This document shows positions 1 through 5,351 of a stretch of 5,351 nt of DNA, piece by piece (positions within the stretch are counted from its first letter, which is position 1; each line of letters starts with the position of its first letter). Under the pieces are notes generated by a model that saw only the letters and a list, made by a program, of their open reading frames with translations, ran no database searches and was not told where the DNA came from. The DNA is taken from the NCBI GenBank assembly GCA_003662535.1, contig QMYG01000053.1, positions 1-5,351 of the forward strand, in the 5' to 3' direction. A program made the translations under genes and the position numbers. This DNA is from Candidatus Bathyarchaeota archaeon. GTDB taxonomy: Archaea > Thermoproteota > Bathyarchaeia > EX4484-135 > B24-G1.

Positions 1-68
1 AGGTTTAACTGTGCGGCTTACTTGTTGGGTGAACCTTCGGTTTTGCTGGTTGTTTTAGAGGGTGTATG

Positions 69-76
69 TTTAAAAG
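69..76 (+). promoter_or_regulatory. Possible archaeal TATA box of the aIF5B gene
   Basis: The octamer TTTAAAAG lies in a T/G-rich leader and resembles an archaeal TATA element (A/T-only core of TTTAWA type). With the usual spacing of about 25-27 bp from box centre to transcription start, transcription would begin near position 99. That would give a leader of only about 5 nt before the ATG at 104. The upstream bases are not a clear purine-rich BRE, so support is moderate at best. A run of six T (83-88) follows and could instead help end transcription of an upstream gene. Confidence 0.35.
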
Positions 77-98
77 GTTTGGTTTTTTCTATATGCTT

Positions 99-103
99 AG
101 GAG
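99..103 (+). promoter_or_regulatory. Shine-Dalgarno-like AGGAG touching the aIF5B ATG
   Basis: AGGAG directly abuts the ATG at 104 with no spacer, which is too close for normal Shine-Dalgarno use of that start. The same motif sits 9 nt upstream of an in-frame TTG at 113-115 (Leu4), a normal distance. It therefore either marks TTG 113 as the true start or is coincidental on a nearly leaderless transcript starting at ATG 104. An in-frame TAG at 98-100 rules out any longer N-terminus. Confidence 0.4.
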
Positions 104-1894
104 ATGGCGAATTTGCCGATTCGACAGCCGATTGTCTGCGTGCTCGGCCATATAGATGTGGGGAAGACACTTCTCCTAGACAAGATTAGGAAGACGAGCG
201 TTCAGGCTAGGGAGGCTGGAGGCATAACGCAGCACATCGGCGCAAGCTTCTTCCCGATGGAAACCCTCAAGGAAATTTGTGGCCCTTTGCTGAAGAAGCT
301 CAGAGCTGAGATAAAGATTCCGGGCCTCCTAGTCATAGACACACCCGGGCACGAGGTTTTCGCCAACCTCCGCAGAAGGGGTGGGGGAGTTGCAGACATA
401 GCCATACTCGTTATCGACGTGATGGAGGGCTTCCAGCCACAGACCTACGAAAGCCTAGAAATCCTCAAAGCGAGGAAAACACCCTTCCTCGTCGCCGCAA
501 ACAAGATAGACAGGATTCCGGGTTGGAGGCCGAACCCAGACGCCACCTTCCTAGAGTCTTATAGGATGCAAGACCCTGCAGTTCAGAGGGAGCTGGATAA
601 TCGCCTATACGAGATTATGGGGACGTTTTCTAGGCTTGGGATGAGGGCGAACCGCTTCGACAAGGTCTCGGACTTCACGACTACTGTGGCGATTGTCCCT
701 GTGAGTGCGAAGACAGGCGAGGGGATTAGGGAGCTTTTGACGGTGCTTGTCGGGCTTACCCAGCAATACCTGAGAAAAAGGCTCTCGACCACGGCTGGGC
801 CAGCTAAGGGGGCTGTTCTTGAGGTTAGGGAGGAGGTTGGGCTGGGCACGACAATAAACGCCATCATATACGACGGAGTTTTGCGCAAGGGAGACACAAT
901 AGTTGTTGGGGGGAAAGAAAAGCCGATAATCACGAAGGTTAGGGCAATCCTGCTCCCAAAGCCGCTAGACGAGATAAGAGACCCGAGGGACAAGTTCTCC
1001 TCGGTGGATGAGGTTTCGGCGGCCGCAGGGGTGAAGCTCGTTGCACCAGACTTAGAGGAGGCACTCGCAGGCTCACCAATCTACGTTGTGCCTGAAGGCG
1101 CAGAGGTAGACGAGTATGTGAGGATGGTCTCCGAGGAGGTTGAGCGTATAAAGATTAAGACAGACAAGGTCGGCGTGGTCGTTAAAGCTGACGCACTAGG
1201 CTCCCTAGAAGCCATAGCACAAAGCCTAGAAAGAAACGGTGTCCCCGTGAGGCTTGCGGATGTCGGAGACGTAGCGAAACGAGACGTGATAGAGGCCTCG
1301 ATAGTGAAGGAGGACGAGGAGCTTTACGGCGTCATCCTAGCGTTCAACGTGAAAATTCTGCCAGACGCACAGGAAGAGGCCTTCGCAAGGGGCGTAAAAA
1401 TATTTGAAGACAGGATAATCTACGGGCTTCTCGACAGCTACCTAAAGTGGATGCGGGAACAGAAGGAGAGGAGGCTCCAAAGGGAGTTCGAGGCCCTCGT
1501 GAAGCCGGGAAAAATCCGACTGATGCCCGGCTTCGTCTTCCGCAGGTCTAAGCCCGCAATCATTGGAGTCGAGGTTCTCGTTGGGAGAATAAAGCCCAAA
1601 TACAGGCTGGTCAGGGAGGACGGCCAAATCGTCGGGTCGATTATGCAGATTCAGGATAAGGGCGAGAACGTGCAGGAAGCCACAAGCGGGATGCAGGTCG
1701 CCATATCAATAGACAAGCCGATAGTAGGTAGACACATAAAAGAGGGAGACGTGCTCCACGTCTGGGTTCCAGACAGGGACAGACGGCTCCTGCTAGAGAA
1801 GTTCTCAGACAGGCTAAGCCCAGAGGAAGTCGAGGAACTTAATGCACTAGCTAAGCTAAGGAAGTCCCTGTCAGAACTGCTCCAAGAAGAATAA
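104..1894 (+). CDS. infB: Archaeal translation initiation factor aIF5B (IF2/eIF5B family GTPase)
   Basis: This is a ribosome-dependent GTPase that promotes ribosomal subunit joining and initiator tRNA placement in the cytoplasm. The G domain (about residues 1-225) has the G1 P-loop GHIDVGKT (15-22), switch I GGITQHIG with Thr42, G3 DTPGHE (79-84) with catalytic His83, G4 NKID (133-136) and G5 SAK (201-203). Domain II, a beta barrel, spans about 230-340. Domain III (about 350-430) carries KADALGSLEA at 361-370. A long helical linker (about 430-465) leads to domain IV (about 466-560, including GFVFRRSKPAIIGVEVLVG at 476-494) and C-terminal helices. The length of 596 matches the roughly 590-600 aa of archaeal family members. 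There is no intein, although inteins occur in some archaeal homologues. The P-loop has Val19 where most relatives have His. The start is ATG 104 or TTG 113; an upstream TAG blocks extension. It runs convergent to the membrane-complex genes. Confidence 0.97.
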   Translation: MANLPIRQPIVCVLGHIDVGKTLLLDKIRKTSVQAREAGGITQHIGASFFPMETLKEICGPLLKKLRAEIKIPGLLVIDTPGHEVFANLRRRGGGVADIAILVIDVMEGFQPQTYESLEILKARKTPFLVAANKIDRIPGWRPNPDATFLESYRMQDPAVQRELDNRLYEIMGTFSRLGMRANRFDKVSDFTTTVAIVPVSAKTGEGIRELLTVLVGLTQQYLRKRLSTTAGPAKGAVLEVREEVGLGTTINAIIYDGVLRKGDTIVVGGKEKPIITKVRAILLPKPLDEIRDPRDKFSSVDEVSAAAGVKLVAPDLEEALAGSPIYVVPEGAEVDEYVRMVSEEVERIKIKTDKVGVVVKADALGSLEAIAQSLERNGVPVRLADVGDVAKRDVIEASIVKEDEELYGVILAFNVKILPDAQEEAFARGVKIFEDRIIYGLLDSYLKWMREQKERRLQREFEALVKPGKIRLMPGFVFRRSKPAIIGVEVLVGRIKPKYRLVREDGQIVGSIMQIQDKGENVQEATSGMQVAISIDKPIVGRHIKEGDVLHVWVPDRDRRLLLEKFSDRLSPEEVEELNALAKLRKSLSELLQEE

Positions 1895-1920
1895 ACGAAA
1901 GGGTTTACTCTTTACAAGCA

Positions 1921-1946
1921 AGCTCTTCAACCTCTTCTGAAGAGCT
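1921..1946. terminator. Perfect 9-bp inverted repeat between convergent genes, possible terminator
   Basis: AGCTCTTCA (1921-1929) and TGAAGAGCT (1938-1946) form a perfect 9-bp stem with an 8-nt loop, in the 74-bp spacer between the aIF5B stop and the stop of the convergent membrane-protein gene. On the + strand a short T-rich stretch (TTTTGTT, 1951-1957) follows it, as expected for a weak terminator. On the - strand no clear T-run follows. Archaeal termination depends mainly on T-runs, so the hairpin could instead shape mRNA 3' ends of both genes or be a protein-binding palindrome. An alternative inner pairing (TCTTC with GAAGA, 1933-1943) competes with the full stem. Confidence 0.4.
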
Positions 1947-1968
1947 GAACTTTTGTTAGCGAGTATCA

Positions 1969-3279
1969 TTAAATGTAGCCAGAGTGCCTCAGAAAGTCTA
2001 GGGTTACAGCGACAAAGAACACTATGTAGATCATCAGGAGTATTAAGTCCATTCTTCCAGTCATATTCTGCTCTTCTCTCTGGGTTTCCTGCTGGATGCG
2101 CACGAATATTAGGATTGGCATGAGGACTATCAGGAGTATGTGCGCCAGCACTGGCTGAATTATCTCGTGAAGGGCTAATCCGAAATACTCGTCTAGAATT
2201 ATGCCGAAGTAGATGGAAATCATCCAGAAGGCGATGATGTTTAGGGCAACGCTTAGGAGCGTTATTATCCACTGGAATATTCTCTTAATGTCTAGCATTC
2301 CTGTGTGTCTGAATCCGTAGACCTCCATGAAGGCCGCTATCACCGAGGAGCAGCTGTAGATGACCGGTATGAGGGACGGTAGATAGGACACGCCCGTGGC
2401 TATGGAGACGGAGGTCGTGAAGATTCCTACGAAACCGGTGCCTATGGAGAGGCCCATGAGTATGGCGCTCTCGTCCATGAGATAGCCGTCTCCGATGCCT
2501 AAAATCCTCAAGAGGGGCAAGTATAGGGTTTTCTGGTCCCTTTCCGACACGAACCTAGCATCATAGAAGGCTAGCTCCTCTTGGTCGAGTTTCCTCCTCG
2601 ACACGCACGGTATTGTGTCCATCCAGAGTATGAAGGGGAGAAGGACGAGGATTACTGGGACTATGAGCAGTAAATCCGTCGGTATCACTAGTAGGCTGAA
2701 GGTGAGTAGGATGCCTATTATTGGGTTTAGTAAGAGCGTTAGGAGTATCGTGTAGACTGACGCCCCGCTATAAAATATTGAACCCATCACAGCTCCAACG
2801 AACATGCAGTAAAAAATGAAGGTCTGGCCGTAGTCCATCTCCATACCCGTTATCTTATACATTACATACCTCAAGAAGCGTAGATACAAATATAATATGG
2901 CGAGACTCGTCGCCGCTAAGGCACTTCCACCAATCCTAACTAGGGATTCCTTCTCCAAGGCCTTAGCTTTAGGGGTTATGCGAAACTTTATGCGCATAAC
3001 TATGAAGATGAGCAAAAAAGTTAAAACCACCGATAGAAGCATCTGAGAAATCAAGAAGAGGCCCTTAGAGGAAAATTTCAGCTTTTCTGGCTCCTGCATG
3101 AAGATGTGGTTTATGGTCTTCATTGATGGCGGGATTTTCACGTAGGGTAGTAGGGGGTACTGTAGTGCTGAAATGTAGAAGATGAGTAGTGTCGCTATGG
3201 CTAGTATTGAGAGGCTGGCTCCTATCCGCATGGCGGCGCTCAGGGTGTTTGTTTTCTCTCGGTCTTTGTTTCTGCTCAT
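1969..3279 (-). CDS. Unrecognised polytopic membrane protein downstream of nuoL
   Basis: I do not recognise the family. The 436-residue product is strongly hydrophobic, with about 11 predicted membrane segments near residues 18-38, 75-95, 117-133, 152-172, 175-197, 200-219, 272-293, 298-319, 334-357, 371-395 and 411-429. Basic loops at 97-115, 226-230, 320-333 and 394-409 all fall on one side under this model, which fits the positive-inside rule with a cytoplasmic N-terminus. The longest cytoplasmic loop (about 220-270) is charged. It contains Cys225, an RRK cluster and several acidic residues. No signal peptide, cofactor motif or antiporter signature is evident. The ATG at 3279 is the only standard start between the nuoL stop and the first helix. 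No good Shine-Dalgarno motif lies close to it; AAGGA is about 20 nt away. It follows nuoL by 42 bp on the same strand and could be cotranscribed or have its own promoter. A role in the energy complex is only inferred from position. Confidence 0.85.
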   Translation of the reverse strand: MSRNKDREKTNTLSAAMRIGASLSILAIATLLIFYISALQYPLLPYVKIPPSMKTINHIFMQEPEKLKFSSKGLFLISQMLLSVVLTFLLIFIVMRIKFRITPKAKALEKESLVRIGGSALAATSLAILYLYLRFLRYVMYKITGMEMDYGQTFIFYCMFVGAVMGSIFYSGASVYTILLTLLLNPIIGILLTFSLLVIPTDLLLIVPVILVLLPFILWMDTIPCVSRRKLDQEELAFYDARFVSERDQKTLYLPLLRILGIGDGYLMDESAILMGLSIGTGFVGIFTTSVSIATGVSYLPSLIPVIYSCSSVIAAFMEVYGFRHTGMLDIKRIFQWIITLLSVALNIIAFWMISIYFGIILDEYFGLALHEIIQPVLAHILLIVLMPILIFVRIQQETQREEQNMTGRMDLILLMIYIVFFVAVTLDFLRHSGYI

Positions 3280-3308
3280 TCTTTTTCTAAAGTTTCTGTC
3301 CTTGCCAG

Positions 3309-3320
3309 CTCTAATTAAGT
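3309..3320 (-). promoter_or_regulatory. Weak TATA-like element between nuoL and the unknown membrane gene
   Basis: On the - strand, ACTTAATTAGAG lies just after the nuoL TAA and is centred about 35 nt before the ATG at 3279. An archaeal TATA box here would place a transcript start roughly 8-10 nt before that ATG, giving a near-leaderless message. That would fit the absence of a close Shine-Dalgarno motif. The match to consensus is loose and the spacer is A/T-rich anyway, so chance is a real possibility. Confidence 0.2.
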
Positions 3321-3321
3321 T

Positions 3322-5157
3322 TTACAGGACTATGAGGAGGGCTAGTAAGGCGACTAGGCCTATGAGTAGCAGGAGCATGTTGTAGGACAGTATGCCTGTC
3401 TGCAGTTTTCTGAAGTATTTCGATGCGGCGATCAATCCCCACGCTAGGCTGTAGTTCAGGTGGTCTATGGTGCCTACCTCCACCCTCTCTAGGAGTTCCC
3501 AGAGGACGTGTAACAATTCCTCGACGAAGATTTTGTTGTATAGTGCGTCTACGTAGAGGGCGTTTCTGGCTAGGGCGTGCAGCCTTTCTCCTAGGTAGCT
3601 CTTGTATAGTGCTTCTGGCTTTAACATGCCCAGTGGGTAGAAGGCGGCGAAGGGCACGAAGCCAACTACTAATATTGTGGCTGTGTAGGGGAGCGATTCT
3701 AGGCTTAAGGAATATGCGTGGAGGGGCATTAGCATGAACCTCGCCATCGGCAGTTCGAGGAAGCCGGCGGCAACAGAGGCCGCCGCTAAAACCAGCGTGG
3801 GTAGGAGCATGCTTAGTGGGGGTCTGTGGCTGTGGCTCCTCTGGCCGGCTTCCCTTAAGAATATGAGGTATAGCCACCTCATGCTGTAGGCTACGGTTAG
3901 TATGGACGCCGACACCATAGCGGCTAGTGGCAGGTATTGGTGCGTCTCCAGCATGGCTTTGATTATCAGCTCCTTGCTCCAGAAGCCGCTGAATGGCGGT
4001 ATCCCCGAGAGCGACAGAACCCCGACTAGGCTGGCGGCGAAAGTCGTTGGTAGACTCCGCCTTAGGCCTCCCATCTCCCGCATGTCGGTCGTTCCAGTTG
4101 CGTGCATGACGATTCCTGCGCAGAGGAACAGCAGAGCCTTAAAGAGGGCGTGGCTAAGTATGTGCATCTGAGTCGCAAACCAAGCCAGCCTAGTCCCGAC
4201 GCCTAGGCACAGAACCATCAAGCCAAGCTGGCTTATCGTGCTGTAGGCCAGAACACGCTTGATGTCAGTTTCGGTTAGTGCGGCTGAGGCCGCCACAACC
4301 GAGGTTATGCCACCCACTATGCACAACGCCGTAAGCCACTGCTCCAACCCACAAAACATCGTGTGCATCCTCGCCAGCAGGTAGACGCCGGCCTTAACCA
4401 TCGTCGCCGCATGGATTAGCGCCGAGACCGGGGTTGGGCCCTCCATTGCGTCCGGAAGCCAGACGTGGAGCGGGAATTGCGCAGACTTCCCCATAGCCCC
4501 GACGAGCATGAAGAGTGCGATGAGGAGCAGTTGAGGCGTCGGGCTCTCTTGTAGGTAGACTTTTATGGCTTGGATGTCGAAGGTTCCCGTCTGCATGTAA
4601 AGCATGAGGATTCCTGCTAGGAGGAAGATGTCCCCGACCCTAGTCGTTATGAACGCCTTCATTCCAGCCCTCGCCGCACTCGGCTTATGATACCAGAAGC
4701 CTATGAGGGCGTAGGAGCAGAGCCCAACAAGCTCCCAGAACACGTAGAACTGAAGAAGGTTTCCGGAGAGGACTAGGCCGGCCATGGAGCCGACGAAGAG
4801 GAGCATGAAGAAGTAGTATCTGCCTTGGCTCGGGTCTTCAGCCATGTAGCCGTTGGAGTAGATGAGGACGAGGAGCCCAATCCACGTAGCCACGTTGGCC
4901 ATGAAGACGCTTAGCGGGTCTAGGAGGACGCTGGCGTTTAGATCTAGTGGCTCTATCCATTGAGTCCAGTATGCCTGGGCTTCTTGGCTTCCGGCAACAA
5001 TCGGGACGAGCTGGGCCGCCATGACCGCTGAGACCGCCGACACCGCCACAGAAAGCCACCCAGCCAGTCTACGCTCCAGCTTTGCAGCTGGAAAGGCTAG
5101 TGGCGCTGTGAGGATTGGGAGCAGCCAGCAGAGCCAGGCCTGAACCGGATACAGCAA
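3322..5157 (-). CDS. nuoL: NuoL/FpoL-type proton-translocating subunit of Complex I-like dehydrogenase
   Basis: This is a membrane-arm antiporter-like subunit that moves protons (or Na+) as the enzyme oxidises its electron donor and reduces a quinone-type carrier. Its 611 residues match bacterial NuoL (about 613). Residues known to matter in E. coli NuoL have visible counterparts: Glu142 (in FWELVGLCSYA), Asp176 (TRVGD), Lys224 (GKSAQFPLHVWLPDAMEGP), His249 (IHAATMVKAG), Asp298 (TETDIKRVLAYSTISQLG), His332, His336 and Lys340 (HILSHALFKALLF), and Lys395 (FWSKEL, with Glu396 in place of Asp). The C-terminus from about residue 530 keeps the lateral amphipathic helix (YVDALYNKIFVEELL onward) and a last transmembrane segment (about 590-611). 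This separates NuoL from NuoM, NuoN and plain Mrp subunits. The start is TTG at 5157, 2 bp after the upstream TAG. No ATG occurs before residue 46, which would remove the first helix. The nuoL/fpoL choice depends on the unseen electron-input module. Confidence 0.95.
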   Translation of the reverse strand: MLYPVQAWLCWLLPILTAPLAFPAAKLERRLAGWLSVAVSAVSAVMAAQLVPIVAGSQEAQAYWTQWIEPLDLNASVLLDPLSVFMANVATWIGLLVLIYSNGYMAEDPSQGRYYFFMLLFVGSMAGLVLSGNLLQFYVFWELVGLCSYALIGFWYHKPSAARAGMKAFITTRVGDIFLLAGILMLYMQTGTFDIQAIKVYLQESPTPQLLLIALFMLVGAMGKSAQFPLHVWLPDAMEGPTPVSALIHAATMVKAGVYLLARMHTMFCGLEQWLTALCIVGGITSVVAASAALTETDIKRVLAYSTISQLGLMVLCLGVGTRLAWFATQMHILSHALFKALLFLCAGIVMHATGTTDMREMGGLRRSLPTTFAASLVGVLSLSGIPPFSGFWSKELIIKAMLETHQYLPLAAMVSASILTVAYSMRWLYLIFLREAGQRSHSHRPPLSMLLPTLVLAAASVAAGFLELPMARFMLMPLHAYSLSLESLPYTATILVVGFVPFAAFYPLGMLKPEALYKSYLGERLHALARNALYVDALYNKIFVEELLHVLWELLERVEVGTIDHLNYSLAWGLIAASKYFRKLQTGILSYNMLLLLIGLVALLALLIVL

Positions 5158-5159
5158 CT

Positions 5160-5351
5160 CTACGCACCCCCACCAGCGATGATGCAGGCGTAAGACTGGA
5201 TAACCCCGATGAGGGGCTGCGGGTAGACGCCTAAGGCTACCAGCAACACAACGCAGACTATAAGGGGGAAGGTCATTAGGAGCGGGGATTCGTGCACCAT
5301 CTTGCTCTTTCTCGGCTTCTGGAAGAATATCCTCCTAGTCATCCAGAGGTA
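5160..5351 (-). CDS. Antiporter-like proton-pumping subunit (NuoM/NuoN/MrpD type), C-terminal end only
   Basis: The reading frame is open to the window edge, and its last 63 codons are visible, beginning YLWMTRRIFF. The methionine at 5342 is an internal residue, not a credible start. The pattern is an aromatic-basic segment (WMTRRIFF), a basic loop (QKPRKSK), the sequence VHESPLLM, a hydrophobic helix and then LGVYPQPLI. It is typical of the end of the proton-translocating antiporter family, where E. coli NuoN and NuoM end with a similar G-[V/F]-[W/Y]-PQP motif. The fragment lacks the lateral helix of NuoL, so the gene is probably a NuoM-, NuoN- or MrpD-like subunit; the sequence in view does not decide which. 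It ends with TAG 2 bp before nuoL, so the two are almost certainly one operon. Confidence 0.85.
   Translation of the reverse strand, partial: YLWMTRRIFFQKPRKSKMVHESPLLMTFPLIVCVVLLVALGVYPQPLIGVIQSYACIIAGGGA
5165..5174 (-). promoter_or_regulatory. G-rich ribosome binding site supporting the TTG start of nuoL
   Basis: On the - strand GGTGGGGGTG ends 7 nt before the TTG at 5157. It overlaps the last codons of the upstream subunit gene and pairs partly with the CCUCC of an archaeal 16S 3' end. With only 2 bp between the upstream stop and TTG, this points to translational coupling and favours TTG over any internal start. Confidence 0.45.

Noticed and set aside
32..44. AACC-TTC-GGTT hairpin followed by TT as a terminator of an upstream gene
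   Set aside because: The stem is only 4 bp with a 3-nt loop and the T-run is very short. This occurs easily by chance in a T/G-rich leader.
89..96. CTATATGC as an alternative TATA box for aIF5B
   Set aside because: It lies only about 12 bp before the ATG, so transcription would start inside the gene near position 118, after both candidate start codons.
1..103. A possible coding tail of an upstream gene on the + strand
   Set aside because: One frame is open across this stretch and continues out of frame into aIF5B, and another ends with TAG at 56-58. Neither translation resembles a known protein end, and the T/G-rich composition looks intergenic.
583..993. A 136-codon frame antisense to aIF5B
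   Set aside because: It lies opposite conserved G-domain and domain II codons. Its composition follows the complement of those codons and no family is recognisable.
1871..2272. A 133-codon - strand frame spanning the spacer and both convergent gene ends
   Set aside because: It overlaps the membrane-protein gene in another frame and antisense aIF5B. It has low-complexity His/Arg/Pro composition and no start signal.
3311..3877. A 188-codon open frame on the - strand and a 104-codon frame on the + strand (3423-3737) inside nuoL
   Set aside because: Both lie wholly or almost wholly within the well-supported nuoL reading frame. Their products are rich in Arg, Pro and Ser with no domain pattern, as expected of frame shadows in a gene with biased codons.
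5160..5342. A stand-alone 60-aa membrane protein starting at the ATG at 5342
   Set aside because: The frame stays open upstream to the window edge (Tyr-Leu-Trp before the Met). The sequence matches the end of an antiporter-like subunit, so this Met is internal.

Overview
The window looks archaeal. The clearest marker is a complete archaeal/eukaryotic-type initiation factor (aIF5B, 596 codons). It has no bacterial IF2 N-terminal region and no long eukaryotic N-terminal extension. A TTG start, heavy AGG/AGA and CTA codon use, and TATA-like rather than -35/-10 promoter candidates agree with this. The mix of an archaeal initiation factor with a Complex I/Fpo-type membrane arm fits a TACK-type archaeon such as Bathyarchaeia or relatives. 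That placement is an impression from sequence style, not a tested assignment.

Layout: a 103-bp leader with a possible TATA box precedes aIF5B on the + strand (104-1894). A 74-bp spacer with a perfect 9-bp inverted repeat separates it from a convergent cluster on the - strand. In its direction of transcription (high to low coordinates) that cluster holds three genes. The first is the C-terminal end of an antiporter-like proton-pumping subunit cut off by the window edge (5160-5351). The second is a full-length NuoL/FpoL-type subunit (3322-5157) starting 2 bp after the previous stop. The third, after a 42-bp gap, is an unrecognised protein with about 11 predicted membrane segments (1969-3279).

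The two antiporter-like subunits belong to the membrane arm of a respiratory Complex I-like or F420H2 dehydrogenase-like enzyme, which couples electron transfer to proton (or sodium) translocation. The electron-input subunits are not in view, so the electron donor cannot be told from here. The unknown membrane protein may be a lineage-specific passenger or partner of this cluster, or an independent gene with its own promoter. The translation factor is on the opposite strand and is probably functionally unrelated.

No tRNA, rRNA, CRISPR array, insertion sequence or integrase is visible. I see no convincing evidence of a wholly new system. The best lead is the uncharacterised polytopic membrane protein next to nuoL.
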